DNA of 54,781 nucleotides from Bacilli bacterium (GCA_017433415.1 JAFRHI010000024.1:1-54781); one strand, 5' to 3'. Counted from the stretch's first letter, positions 1 through 8,485 are shown. The notes: generated by a model from the letters alone, not told the origin. Numbers and translations are program-made.

Positions 1-1
1 A

Positions 2-85
2 TATAAAAATAATAAATATATAGGTGAGGTTATAGGATCAACAGGAGATATTACAGAAATATATTTAATAAATAAAAATAATTAA
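2..85 (+). CDS. 3' end of an unidentified gene (partial)
   Basis: The frame starting at base 2 is open for 27 codons to a TAA at 83-85 and reads ...GEVIGSTGDITEIYL... near its end. The 5' part lies outside the window, so no family can be assigned. It is followed immediately by a strong hairpin at 87-112, as expected for the end of a real gene. The other two forward frames are broken by early stops. Whether it is coding is an inference from the open frame and the terminator. Confidence 0.5.
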   Translation, partial: YKNNKYIGEVIGSTGDITEIYLINKNN

Positions 86-86
86 A

Positions 87-112
87 AAACACAAGAATTT
101 ATTCTTGTGTTT
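87..112. terminator. Bidirectional intrinsic terminator
   Basis: Perfect 11-bp inverted repeat AAACACAAGAA / TTCTTGTGTTT around a 4-nt loop, with A-rich sequence on one side and T-rich on the other. It sits between the forward gene ending at 85 and the reverse-strand PPTase gene ending at 99, whose stop codon lies in the loop region. It can serve both strands. Confidence 0.8.
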
Positions 113-647
113 CTTCATATAAACAAACAATATAGTTATTAAAATAATCATAAGTTTTAGAATAATCATTAAAATTAATTTTTTTACTTTCTCTAGATAT
201 TCCTTTTTTATTAGCTTTAAAAAATGCTTCTTTAAATGTCCAAACTTCAAAGAATTTTTTTAAATCAGTACCTATATAATTAAAATCATCATCACTACAG
301 AAATATCTCATAATATCAAAATTCATAGGTCTAATTTTTTCGATATCTATTCCAATCTTCTTTCTAGATATAGCTAAAACAACCCAATTGTCACAGTGAC
401 TAATTGAAATGTTATAAGGAATATCTAATACTGGATAATCATTAGAATAATCAATATTATTAATCTTTAAGTTATATTCTTCTAAAAATGTTTTAACTAT
501 TAAATAATATGCTGCAAGGCATCTTTTTTTATCATTACTTTTTTTTAATAAATCACATTTTTTTCTTCGAATTAAATCAACTTCATTATATATTTTTTTA
601 TATTGTTCATCTGATAAAGAATTAATATTTAATTTATAGTATTTCAT
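99..647 (-). CDS. Sfp-type 4'-phosphopantetheinyl transferase
   Basis: Transfers the phosphopantetheine arm of CoA to a conserved serine of a carrier protein. In the 182-residue product the family motifs are visible: SISHC at 81-85, GIDIE at 99-103 (metal-binding acidic residues) and WTFKEAFFK at 136-144. It is the last gene of a reverse-strand operon, directly after an ACP gene (1 bp between the start used here and the ACP stop), so that ACP is its probable substrate. A TTG at 668 could extend it by 7 residues, overlapping the ACP gene. I prefer the ATG at 647 because family similarity begins after it, though neither start has a strong Shine-Dalgarno. It is somewhat short for Sfp (about 220 residues), nearer AcpT-like members. 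Confidence 0.85.
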   Translation of the reverse strand: MKYYKLNINSLSDEQYKKIYNEVDLIRRKKCDLLKKSNDKKRCLAAYYLIVKTFLEEYNLKINNIDYSNDYPVLDIPYNISISHCDNWVVLAISRKKIGIDIEKIRPMNFDIMRYFCSDDDFNYIGTDLKKFFEVWTFKEAFFKANKKGISRESKKINFNDYSKTYDYFNNYIVCLYEETQE

Positions 648-648
648 A

Positions 649-876
649 TTACTTTTGATGCTTTTCAATTACTTTAATAGCATCCTTAACAGTTTCAATA
701 TTAATTATTTCTTCATCTGGTATTTTAATACCAAAAGTGTTTTCTAACTCAACTACTAAATTAACTAATTCTAATGAATTAAGACCTAAATCATTCTTGA
801 TATTAGTATTTAAAGTAATATCCTCTGGTTTAACATCAGCAAAATTACAAATTATATCACTAATTTTCTCTAGCAT
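649..876 (-). CDS. Acyl/peptidyl carrier protein
   Basis: A 75-residue acidic helical carrier protein with the pantetheinylation motif DLGLNSLEL at 29-37. Ser34 is the predicted attachment site (the usual DSL is NSL here). The start codon lies inside the last codons of the upstream AMP-ligase gene (17-bp overlap), indicating translational coupling, and the PPTase gene follows within a base. This points to a dedicated carrier for the adjacent ligase and condensation-type enzyme rather than a free-standing fatty-acid synthase ACP. The alternative, that it is the housekeeping AcpP, cannot be excluded from this window. Confidence 0.88.
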   Translation of the reverse strand: MLEKISDIICNFADVKPEDITLNTNIKNDLGLNSLELVNLVVELENTFGIKIPDEEIINIETVKDAIKVIEKHQK

Positions 877-2599
877 TATTATTCACCTCTTCTCCTTCAT
901 TATTAATTTTATCATAATATCTTTGAATAACCTTTGCTCTATTTATTTTTCCAACACCAGTTAATTCAAAATCATCATTTGATATATAAAAATCTTGAAT
1001 TCGTTTATATACTGGTAACAAATTATTAACATAGTCAATATCTTCATCTATATCTTTTTTATGTCCATGTTTAATATTTATAACAGCAGCTATTATTTTT
1101 TTATTAGTTTCACCAAACTTTTTAGTTGCTTCAAAAACAATTATCTCTTTTATATAACTTATTGTATTTTTAAATAGTTCTTCTATTTCATCAGGGTATA
1201 TATTTTTACCATTATCAAGTATAATTAAATTCTTTTTTCTACCAACAATATATAAATTGCCATCTTTATCAGTTTTTCCCTCATCTCCTGTTTTAAACCA
1301 ACCATTTTGAAAAGATGAAATGTTTGCTTCTTCATCATTACAGTATCCCTTAGTAACATTTCCACCTTTTATCCATATTTCACCACTACCATCTTTTTTA
1401 GGGTTTTTGATAATATAATGCGAATTAATAAATGGTTTTCCAACACTAGCAGGATTTTTTCTAGCATCTAAATTCAAAGTTACTACAGGAGATGCTTCAG
1501 TTAATCCATAACCTATCTGAATTTTAAATCCTATATCACATAAGAACTTTGTATAGTCTTCTCTTGAAGGAGCTCCTCCACATACCAACAAAGGAAAACT
1601 ACCTCCGAATTTCTCACTGATATTTTTGAATAGTATATTTCTAATATCAATTCCAATTTTAAGTAATAAATTACTTATTTTTATGGAGTTTTTAAGTATA
1701 GCCAATTTATTTTCTCTCTTAGCAGTTTGCCAAATACTATTATAAATAGTATCTATAATTAATGGAACAACAACAACAACATCAGGTTTATATTCTTTAA
1801 TATTTTTAGAAAGATTTCTAAATGAGTCATTAATATACAATGATTCCAATCCCATATATAAAGCTGGTAAAATATCACAACCAAGTTCAAACATGTGATT
1901 CATCGGTAATATTGACAAACAACTATGAACATTATGATATCCAGCACAAATACTATTTACATTTTGTGTTACATTTCCATGACTTAAAATAACACCTTTA
2001 TTAGAACCGGTAGATCCTGAGGTAAATATAATAAAGCAATCATCATCTCTATTAATACTAATATCTTTAAAAATATCAACCTCAACGCACTTTTCTCCAG
2101 CTTTTAATAAATCATCTAAGAATAGTATCTTATCTTCTTTCTTTTCCTTTTCAAAGCAAATACAATTAATAATACTTTTATTTTTATTTAAACAAAAACT
2201 AATATTATCAAAGTATTCTTTTGAAAAGAAAATATGATTAATATCACTTTCTTTTAGTAATCTATTTATATCTCTATCAGTTAACTCTTTATCTATAGGA
2301 ACAGCAATATTGCCTGAACAAGTAATTGCGAATAGAGAAACAATCCAATAATAAGAATTTTTCGCAACAATAGCAATTCTTTTTTTACTAATATTATTAG
2401 TAATAAAATAAGCAGCTAATTTTTTTACATCCGTAGTAAAGTCATTATATGTATGAGTTATTTCTTTTCCTTCTATTCTTTCAACAGTAAAAACTCTATC
2501 TTCATATGTTTTTACTCTACTATAAAGTTCAAATAGAGTATTGAGATTACCTAAATCACTAACTTGTTTTCTTAAATTATCAAATCTCTTATCTTCCAT
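860..2599 (-). CDS. AMP-binding acyl/aminoacyl-ACP ligase
   Basis: A 579-residue ANL-superfamily adenylating enzyme. It should activate a carboxylic acid as the acyl-AMP and load it onto the pantetheine thiol of the neighbouring ACP. Visible motifs: FTSGSTGSNKG at 192-202 (P-loop, A3), YGLTEASP at 364-371 (A5), TGDEG at 437-441 (A7), GRKK at 453-456 (hinge, A8), and a lysine near the C-terminus in GVGKINRAK (A10). The start has a GGTGG Shine-Dalgarno. It lies in the operon C-domain > ligase > ACP > PPTase. The substrate (fatty acid or amino acid) cannot be read from the sequence. The overall look is closer to acyl ligases than to full NRPS A-domains. Confidence 0.88.
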   Translation of the reverse strand: MEDKRFDNLRKQVSDLGNLNTLFELYSRVKTYEDRVFTVERIEGKEITHTYNDFTTDVKKLAAYFITNNISKKRIAIVAKNSYYWIVSLFAITCSGNIAVPIDKELTDRDINRLLKESDINHIFFSKEYFDNISFCLNKNKSIINCICFEKEKKEDKILFLDDLLKAGEKCVEVDIFKDISINRDDDCFIIFTSGSTGSNKGVILSHGNVTQNVNSICAGYHNVHSCLSILPMNHMFELGCDILPALYMGLESLYINDSFRNLSKNIKEYKPDVVVVVPLIIDTIYNSIWQTAKRENKLAILKNSIKISNLLLKIGIDIRNILFKNISEKFGGSFPLLVCGGAPSREDYTKFLCDIGFKIQIGYGLTEASPVVTLNLDARKNPASVGKPFINSHYIIKNPKKDGSGEIWIKGGNVTKGYCNDEEANISSFQNGWFKTGDEGKTDKDGNLYIVGRKKNLIILDNGKNIYPDEIEELFKNTISYIKEIIVFEATKKFGETNKKIIAAVINIKHGHKKDIDEDIDYVNNLLPVYKRIQDFYISNDDFELTGVGKINRAKVIQRYYDKINNEGEEVNNNAREN

Positions 2600-2613
2600 T
2601 GAACCACCAACTA

Positions 2614-3969
2614 CTATAAATCCATTAACTCTTTTAGAGTAATATCAGGATTATCAATTGCTTTAGAAATTATTTTAAACATATTAGTATGAAGACTACA
2701 TACATCTTCTTTTGTCATAATCTTTGTTCTATATGTGTATTGTATAAAAATATTATTATTTGTATCTGTAGAAGTCAAAATATATAATGGATTAAATGTT
2801 CTTTTTCTATAATAACTAGTATATTCAAAATCTATTTCTAAATCAGTAAGTGGAATCCAAGATAACATAAAACTAGCTTGTCCCTGAGTAGCTTTTAAAT
2901 TATACATCTTCCTAAGTAAATTTCTTGCATATGGATAAGGATAATATATATTTCTAAATAATTCTGTACGTACTCTAGTCATCTCTTGAATACCTTCTCT
3001 AAAGGTTTTATTTTCATCGAGATTAGTAATTATTTGTAGAGTTTGCGCTAAACATCCTCCCATATATTTCTCTTTAAAATTAGTTCTTTTATTACACATT
3101 AAATTAAGAAAGCTATAAGGATTTCTATTATTAATTTTAGATATATGTGTACGAGCACCCATTAAGAATAATATTTCAGGAGATACATTATTTTTTTCAC
3201 AATAATTTAATATTTTCTTTGATTCTTCTTCTGATAGAGTGAATTTTAAATAATCACCTTTATCATTTAATGGTGAATAAGCCCCTGTTGTTGACATAAG
3301 ATTAGGATTTCTTTTTCTTTTTCTTTCTTTTTCAAGAAGAGCTGGGCCGGCAACACTAGCATAATAAGGTTCTCCATATTCACCAAAATAATTCTTATAG
3401 AAAGCTTCTCCACTACTTAATATTTTCTCATCTTTGTAGCGACCTAAATCAGTGTTAATATACTCTTCAAAGCTATATAATGGTTTTGGCATCTCACTTT
3501 TTCCAACAAGAGCACGATAAATATTTAACAAATCAAGATAAAATATTTGTATTCCCATAGCGTCTATTACTAAATGAGAACAGTTGAAATAAACACCACT
3601 ATATCCCTTATGATCTTTAAAGAAACATATATCAAATAATTCTCCTTTTAAAAAATGTAGAGTTTTCTTAGCTCTTTCTAAAAAGAATTCCTCTTTTTCT
3701 TCTTCATTAGAAAAATTATAAACAGATATATTACTAACTTTATATTCATCTAAGAAATATTGCTTAATCTTTCTTTTTTCTTTTGTAAAACGAACTCTAA
3801 AAGCATCATTTCTTTGAAATTCAATATTAAGTGCTTCTTCTAACTTGTTAAAATCAATATCTTCGTTTATAGAAAAAGAAGAAGGTAATTGACAGATCTG
3901 TTTATGTAAGCTAAATGTAACTAACATATATATATTTTCTTGTGAAGGTGTCAAATCATATAATTTCAT
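2614..3969 (-). CDS. Stand-alone condensation-domain acyltransferase
   Basis: A 451-residue protein resembling an excised NRPS condensation domain. It opens with a C1-like LTPSQENIYM at 6-15 and carries the catalytic H132-x3-D136 in SHLVIDAMG. Such enzymes join a carrier-bound acyl group to an amine or alcohol. The ATG at 3969 is chosen over an upstream ATG at 3987 because AGGAG lies about 8 nt before it. It is the first gene of the reverse operon and is transcribed from the TTTACA-N17-TATAAT promoter at 3997-4025. The first histidine of the canonical HHxxxDG is serine here, which is tolerated in acyltransferase relatives. Confidence 0.8.
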   Translation of the reverse strand: MKLYDLTPSQENIYMLVTFSLHKQICQLPSSFSINEDIDFNKLEEALNIEFQRNDAFRVRFTKEKRKIKQYFLDEYKVSNISVYNFSNEEEKEEFFLERAKKTLHFLKGELFDICFFKDHKGYSGVYFNCSHLVIDAMGIQIFYLDLLNIYRALVGKSEMPKPLYSFEEYINTDLGRYKDEKILSSGEAFYKNYFGEYGEPYYASVAGPALLEKERKRKRNPNLMSTTGAYSPLNDKGDYLKFTLSEEESKKILNYCEKNNVSPEILFLMGARTHISKINNRNPYSFLNLMCNKRTNFKEKYMGGCLAQTLQIITNLDENKTFREGIQEMTRVRTELFRNIYYPYPYARNLLRKMYNLKATQGQASFMLSWIPLTDLEIDFEYTSYYRKRTFNPLYILTSTDTNNNIFIQYTYRTKIMTKEDVCSLHTNMFKIISKAIDNPDITLKELMDL

Positions 3970-3996
3970 TTTATTCACTCCTATCATTATATAAAT

Positions 3997-4025
3997 ATTA
4001 TATAGTATGCAAATTATTTTGTAAA
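3997..4025 (-). promoter_or_regulatory. Promoter of the C-domain/ligase/ACP/PPTase operon
   Basis: Read on the reverse strand: -35 TTTACA (4020-4025), 17-nt spacer, -10 TATAAT (3997-4002), about 28 bp before the start codon. A near-consensus vegetative promoter. Its -35 lies 23 bp from the opposing -10 at 4052-4057, so the two divergent transcription units share regulatory space. Confidence 0.75.
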
Positions 4026-4048
4026 TGATATGCTAATAAAAGAATTAA

Positions 4049-4057
4049 TGATATAAT
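4049..4057 (+). promoter_or_regulatory. Extended -10 promoter for the forward acyltransferase
   Basis: TGATATAAT, an extended -10 element about 33 bp before the ATG at 4090. The -35 region 17 nt upstream (TATGCT) is weak, as common for extended -10 promoters. Confidence 0.6.
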
Positions 4058-4089
4058 AAAAATGAAATACTAGTATTAAGGTGAATATT

Positions 4090-5364
4090 ATGGAAAAGCT
4101 AAAAGCGGAATTATATGATAAATTAAATTATATGGTTAAAACAAATTATTTTGATGGTACCATCCATGGTTATTTAAAATTTAGTGGTTTAATAGATAAA
4201 AATGTACTTTCAGAAGCACTACAATTTATGATAGATAAAATTCCTGTTTTACATAGTAGATTCCAATATCATAAAATAAAACCCTATTGGCAAGTTGAAA
4301 ATTATAATATCAATGATGCTCTATATTATGAAGAATGCTCCAATCCTGAAGAACTTGCTAATGAACATATTCTAACTACACTAGATGAAAACTCCAATTT
4401 AAGAATAAAAATAAAAATATTTACAGACAATAAAATATCAATAATGGTAATACTTATAGATCATGCTTGTATTGATGGAGATGATTTTAAATACTTTATA
4501 AAAACATTATTTAAAAACTATAATTCAATTATAAATAACACTGAAAAAATAGCCCCTAAAAATGGTCCAAGAGGTATAGATCAAATATATAATGATTTTT
4601 CTCCATTAGATAAGATAAAAGCTAAAAATCTAATAACCTATCCCAGGTATGAAAATAAAACATACTTTCCTTGGAGTAAAGCAGAAGAAAATGCTATAAA
4701 TATATTGATTAGAAAAAAACTAGAAAATAATGACCTTTTAAAATTAGAAAAAATTATCGAAAAAAAAGATATAACATTAACAGATTCTGTACTAGCAGCA
4801 ATGATAAAATCACTATATGAATTAGATAAAAACCAAGAAATAATTTCTATCGCCAGTATTGTAAATTTAAGAAGATATATAAAAGAAGCAGATCAAACTA
4901 CAGGAATGACTAATTATTTCTCACTAATGGGTATTAAAATAACTGCTAGTAGTACTATAGAAGATATATTAAAAGAAGTAACAGATCAAACAAAAAAAGA
5001 AAAGAATAAAAAATTCTTTGCTTTGAATGGTATCCCACTATTAACTTTTGCTTTTAAATATTTACCATTTTTTATTGCTCTACCAATAGTAAAAAACAAT
5101 TATGTCGATGCCAAAGTCTCTTTAAGTAGTATGGGAGAATTAAAAAAAGAAGAATATCAACTAGAAGGAATAGAACTAAATGATTTTTTCATATCAGGAG
5201 CAATAAAATATAAACCATATTTTTTAATGAGTTGTACAACATTTAATGATGAATTATCTTTTTCAGCAGCTATAAAAGGAACTGAAACGGATAAAAAAAT
5301 TCTTGATGAATATTTAGATAAAGTACTAGAAAATCTAAAAAAAATAATAGAAAAAGGAGCTTAA
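4090..5364 (+). CDS. HxxxD acyltransferase (condensation/AATase-like)
   Basis: A 424-residue protein with the acyltransferase motif DHACIDG at 124-130 (His125, Asp129, Gly130), placing it in the BAHD / PapA / NRPS C-domain superfamily. These transfer an acyl group to an alcohol or amine. It is divergent from the reverse operon that also holds a C-domain protein, a ligase, an ACP and a PPTase, so a shared pathway is likely but inferred. The ATG at 4090 follows AAGGTGA with good spacing; a GTG at 4081 would place the Shine-Dalgarno inside the gene. It is more AT- and lysine-rich than the C-domain protein and clearly not its recent duplicate. Confidence 0.72.
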   Translation: MEKLKAELYDKLNYMVKTNYFDGTIHGYLKFSGLIDKNVLSEALQFMIDKIPVLHSRFQYHKIKPYWQVENYNINDALYYEECSNPEELANEHILTTLDENSNLRIKIKIFTDNKISIMVILIDHACIDGDDFKYFIKTLFKNYNSIINNTEKIAPKNGPRGIDQIYNDFSPLDKIKAKNLITYPRYENKTYFPWSKAEENAINILIRKKLENNDLLKLEKIIEKKDITLTDSVLAAMIKSLYELDKNQEIISIASIVNLRRYIKEADQTTGMTNYFSLMGIKITASSTIEDILKEVTDQTKKEKNKKFFALNGIPLLTFAFKYLPFFIALPIVKNNYVDAKVSLSSMGELKKEEYQLEGIELNDFFISGAIKYKPYFLMSCTTFNDELSFSAAIKGTETDKKILDEYLDKVLENLKKIIEKGA

Positions 5365-5370
5365 GCTCCT
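5355..5370 (+). terminator. Palindrome over the stop codon
   Basis: AGGAGC-TTAA-GCTCCT is a perfect 16-bp palindrome whose centre holds the TAA of the acyltransferase gene. It is not followed by a clean T-run, so termination may be weak or assisted. Confidence 0.5.
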
Positions 5371-5382
5371 ATCTATATATAA

Positions 5383-5415
5383 GAGGATCTTCACACTAAA
5401 TAGTGAACCTTCCTC
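5383..5415 (+). other. Two-step hairpin downstream of the acyltransferase gene
   Basis: GAGGA (5383-5387) pairs with TCCTC (5411-5415), and inside it TTCAC (5390-5394) pairs with GTGAA (5403-5407) around an 8-nt loop. It lies upstream of the prfB promoter, so it belongs to the 3' region of the preceding transcript. The function is unknown and no T-run follows. Confidence 0.4.
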
Positions 5416-5485
5416 AATAGTAATATATGCAATAGATAATTAATGATACCAAAATAATCAAATAAAAATAAAAAAACACCTATAA

Positions 5486-5514
5486 TTGTTAAAAAAAGAA
5501 TATTATGATAGAAT
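5486..5514 (+). promoter_or_regulatory. prfB promoter
   Basis: TTGTTA (5486-5491), 17-nt spacer, TAGAAT (5509-5514), ending 32 bp before the prfB ATG. A good match to a vegetative promoter. An AGGAG Shine-Dalgarno follows at 5535-5539. Confidence 0.6.
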
Positions 5515-5546
5515 ATAAGTGATTTAACATAACAAGGAGTGATACA

Positions 5547-6645
5547 ATGGAACTTAAAGATTTAAAAAAAGCAACAAATAATAATTTAGAATTAATTAAC
5601 AATATATGGAGGTCACTTTGACATCTCAAATAAAAAAATAATATTAAAAGAAAAAGAAAGAAACGTAGAACAACCAAATTTTTGGGATAATCCAAAAGAG
5701 GCTGAAGAAGTATTGCGAGAAATAAACAATTTAAAAGAAGAAATATCTAAAATAGAAAATATCAAAAAAGAATTAGAAGATGATCTGGAAATTATTTCCA
5801 TGCTAGAGATAACACCTGATCAAGATATGTTAGATGAATTAGAAAAATCAGTAACTACATTAGATGAAAGAGTTTCTGAATACAATCTTTTAGTTTTATT
5901 AAATGGTCCCTATGACAAAAATAATTGCATATTAGAAATTCATCCTGGAGCTGGTGGTACTGAATCATGTGATTGGGCTAGTATGTTATATAGAATGTAT
6001 TTAAGATGGTGTGAAAAGAAAAAATATAAAGTGACACTTCTAGACTATCAAGATGGAGACGAAGCCGGAATTAAAAGTGTATCTATCCTAATCAAAGGAC
6101 AAAATGCTTATGGATATTTAAAAAACGAAAAAGGTGTTCATCGCCTTGTACGATTATCTCCCTTTGATTCTAATAATAGACGTCACACCTCATTTGCTTC
6201 TGTTGATGTTACACCAGAAATAGAACAAGATACAAGTATTGAGATAGATGAAAAAGATTTAAAAATAGATGTTTATAGATCAACTGGAGCTGGTGGGCAA
6301 GGCGTAAATACAACAGATTCAGCAGTAAGAATAACTCATTTACCAACTAAAATAGTTGTTACTTGTCAAAACGAAAGAAGCCAAATCCAAAATAAAGAAC
6401 AAGCTCTAAAAGTATTGAAAAACAAACTTCTTATGAAAAAAATAGAAGAACAAGAACAAGAATTAAATCAAATCAAAGGAATCCAAATGAATATTGATTT
6501 TGGATCACAAATAAGAAGTTATGTTATGCATCCCTATTCATTAGTAAAAGATCATCGTACTAATGTTGAGACTAGTAATGTTTCAAAAGTATTAGATGGA
6601 GATATAGATGAGTTTATTGAAGCAAATTTAAAAAGGGGAATCTAA
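5547..6645 (+). CDS. prfB: Peptide chain release factor 2, with programmed +1 frameshift
   Basis: RF2 releases completed proteins at UGA and UAA. The gene starts at ATG 5547 (AGGAG upstream), runs 24 codons to an in-frame TGA at 5619-5621, and continues in the +1 frame from GAC at 5620, giving 365 residues, the normal RF2 length. The family motifs follow: SPF at 204-206 (stop-codon recognition) and GGQ at 249-251 (peptidyl-tRNA hydrolysis). The frameshift signal is typical: an internal GGAGG, then CTT TGA C. It shows that UGA is a working stop codon here and that RF2 regulates itself. The first YitT gene begins 1 bp after the stop. The annotation must be a joined CDS: 5547-5618 and 5620-6645. 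Confidence 0.96.
5609..5622 (+). promoter_or_regulatory. prfB +1 frameshift site
   Basis: GGAGG TCA CTT TGA C: an internal Shine-Dalgarno three bases before the slippery CTT, with TGA followed by C. The spacing equals that of the known enterobacterial site. When RF2 is scarce the ribosome slips from CTT to TTT and reads GAC. Confidence 0.93.
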
Positions 6646-6646
6646 A

Positions 6647-7528
6647 ATGAATTTATTTTCTAAAAATAAAGACTTGCTTTTAATAGAATATGTCAAAAAA
6701 AAATCAATCATCAAAAGATTAATTCAATTCTTGATTGGTTGTTTTTTAGTGTCTGTTTCATATAACCTATTCATCGCTCCTAATAACTTAGTTCCTGGTG
6801 GAGTAGGTGGTTTAGCAATAATCTTTAATAATTTATTTGGAATGGCTAATTCAACCTTTATTTTAATTGCTAATATTCTTTTATTAATACTATGTTTCTT
6901 TCTTTTAGGAAAAGAAAAAACCAGTGCCTCATTCCTAGGATCTATTCTCTTACCAACATTTATAAAATTAACTGAAGATTTAAATGTTTGGCTACAAATA
7001 GACTCCTCACACCTACTATTATCAGCAGCATTTGGCGGAATAATATATGGTTTTGGTGCAGGATTAGTATTTAGAGCGGGATTTACTAATGGTGGTACAG
7101 ATATTATTAATCATATTATTACTAAATATGCTAAAGTAAGTCTTGGTAAGAGTATGCTGATGTCTGATGGACTAATAGTTTTAGCATCAGGAATATTTTT
7201 TGGGCTTAATAGTATGATTTATTCAATTATTATTTTATATATAATTAGCTTAATTTCTGATAGAGTAGTTCTTGGTATTTCCGATAGTAAATTTTTCTAT
7301 ATAATTACTGAAAAAGAAGATGAGGTAAGAGAATTTATTATTAAGTATCTAGGTCATGGAGTAACAATCTTTAAAGCTAAAGGCGGCTATAAAAAAGAAA
7401 CAGAGAATGTTTTAATGACAGTTATACCTACAAAAGACTATTTTAGATTAAAAAATGGAATTAATGAAATAGATGAAGAAGCATTCTTCATTATAACTGA
7501 TACATATCAAGTATTTGGAGGTGAGTAA
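6647..7528 (+). CDS. YitT family membrane protein (first copy)
   Basis: A 293-residue protein. The N-terminal part is a YitT_membrane (DUF161) domain with about five hydrophobic helices (roughly 25-215), including the conserved GGVGGLA and TNGGTDIIN stretches. The C-terminal 80 residues are a soluble DUF2179 domain (...FFIITDTYQVFGGE). The function is unknown; a membrane transport or sensing role is usually proposed. It begins 1 bp after prfB with AGGGGA as Shine-Dalgarno and is probably cotranscribed with it and with the second copy. Confidence 0.88.
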   Translation: MNLFSKNKDLLLIEYVKKKSIIKRLIQFLIGCFLVSVSYNLFIAPNNLVPGGVGGLAIIFNNLFGMANSTFILIANILLLILCFFLLGKEKTSASFLGSILLPTFIKLTEDLNVWLQIDSSHLLLSAAFGGIIYGFGAGLVFRAGFTNGGTDIINHIITKYAKVSLGKSMLMSDGLIVLASGIFFGLNSMIYSIIILYIISLISDRVVLGISDSKFFYIITEKEDEVREFIIKYLGHGVTIFKAKGGYKKETENVLMTVIPTKDYFRLKNGINEIDEEAFFIITDTYQVFGGE

Positions 7529-8386
7529 ATGGAAGATTTAAAAGAAAAAATAGAAAAAAATCATCGCTTATATCGAGCACTATTACTAACAGTTGCAATG
7601 ATTATAAGTGCTTTACTCTATAATATAATATTATTGCCAATGAACTTAGTAGCTGGTGGAACAAGTAGTATCGCAACTATTACTAAATATCTTTATAACA
7701 TAGATCCGGCTTTAATGGTATTATTAATAAACATTGCTTGTATTATTATCAGTTTCATGTATTTAGGAGAGGAAAGAACAACTGGTACAATTCTTGCTTG
7801 TCTAGCTTATCCATTGTTAATAAAATTAACATCTCCACTTGTTCAGTACATTAATTTTGATATATCTGATGCTTTATTAATGGCCTTACTAAGTGGTATT
7901 ATTGGTGGCTTTTCCAGCGGATTAATGTATCGAAGTGGTTATTCTATGGGTGGCTTACCCATAATTAATCAAATTCTTTATGAAAAATTTAGAATACCGA
8001 TAGTTAAAACCAGTATGGTAATGAATGGAACAATTATTTTAATAGGATCACTTTTCTTTGGAACAACAAATGCTTTATATGCTCTAATATATTTATATAT
8101 TAACAACTTAGTAGTCGATAAAGTTTTATTAGGCATATCAAACAATAAAGCATTCTACATAATTACCGAAAAAGATGAAGAAGTGAAAAAATATATTATA
8201 AAAGATTTAAATCATACGATAACGACATTTGAAGTAAAAGGTGGATTCTTAGAAAACAAGAAAAGAGTAATGTTAGCAGTAATACCATCACGTGAATATT
8301 ACAAAGTAACCGAAGGTATAAAAGCTATAGATGATGAGGCGTTCTTCGTAGTAACCGATGCCTATCAAGTAGAAGGAGCAAAATAG
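7529..8386 (+). CDS. YitT family membrane protein (second copy)
   Basis: A 285-residue paralogue of the preceding gene with the same two-part layout: membrane domain (about 20-210) with VAGGTSS and SMGGLPIINQ, then DUF2179 ending in FFVVTDAYQVEG. The ATG directly abuts the stop codon of the first copy, whose last codons supply the GGAGG Shine-Dalgarno. Tandem YitT pairs may form heteromers; this is inference. An intrinsic terminator overlaps its 3' end. Confidence 0.88.
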   Translation: MEDLKEKIEKNHRLYRALLLTVAMIISALLYNIILLPMNLVAGGTSSIATITKYLYNIDPALMVLLINIACIIISFMYLGEERTTGTILACLAYPLLIKLTSPLVQYINFDISDALLMALLSGIIGGFSSGLMYRSGYSMGGLPIINQILYEKFRIPIVKTSMVMNGTIILIGSLFFGTTNALYALIYLYINNLVVDKVLLGISNNKAFYIITEKDEEVKKYIIKDLNHTITTFEVKGGFLENKKRVMLAVIPSREYYKVTEGIKAIDDEAFFVVTDAYQVEGAK

Positions 8387-8397
8387 TGCTCTTTTTT
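8375..8397 (+). terminator. Terminator of the prfB-yitT-yitT operon
   Basis: GGAGCA / TGCTCT stem (one G-T pair) around a 6-nt loop, followed by six T's. The stop codon TAG at 8384-8386 is in the loop. Confidence 0.8.
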
Positions 8398-8438
8398 ACT
8401 GTCATATTGTGTCTAACACCTGAACTTATATTCAATAA

Positions 8439-8459
8439 TGTCGAAAAATATGATATAAT
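8439..8459 (+). promoter_or_regulatory. ftsEX promoter with a Spo0A-box-like site
   Basis: Extended -10 TGATATAAT at 8451-8459, 27 bp before the ftsE ATG. No good -35 is present. In its place TGTCGAA (8439-8445), identical to the core of the Spo0A box of Bacillus, sits next to the -10. The promoter is well supported; the Spo0A link is inference from a 7-bp match and the presence of spo0A in this window. Confidence 0.5.
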
Positions 8460-8485
8460 GGATTAACTAAGGTGGTGAAAAATAG

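Noticed and set aside
65-250. A short reverse ORF overlapping the PPTase gene
   Set aside because: It overlaps a well-supported gene and terminator in another frame and has no start signals.
5547-5621. UGA read as tryptophan (Mollicutes code)
   Set aside because: RF2 is present and autoregulated by UGA, and several genes end in TGA (tpiA, ftsE, the first ECF ATPase).
5713-6645. prfB as an N-terminally truncated or broken gene
   Set aside because: The upstream 24 codons, in-frame TGA and internal Shine-Dalgarno form the standard RF2 frameshift site and restore the normal length.
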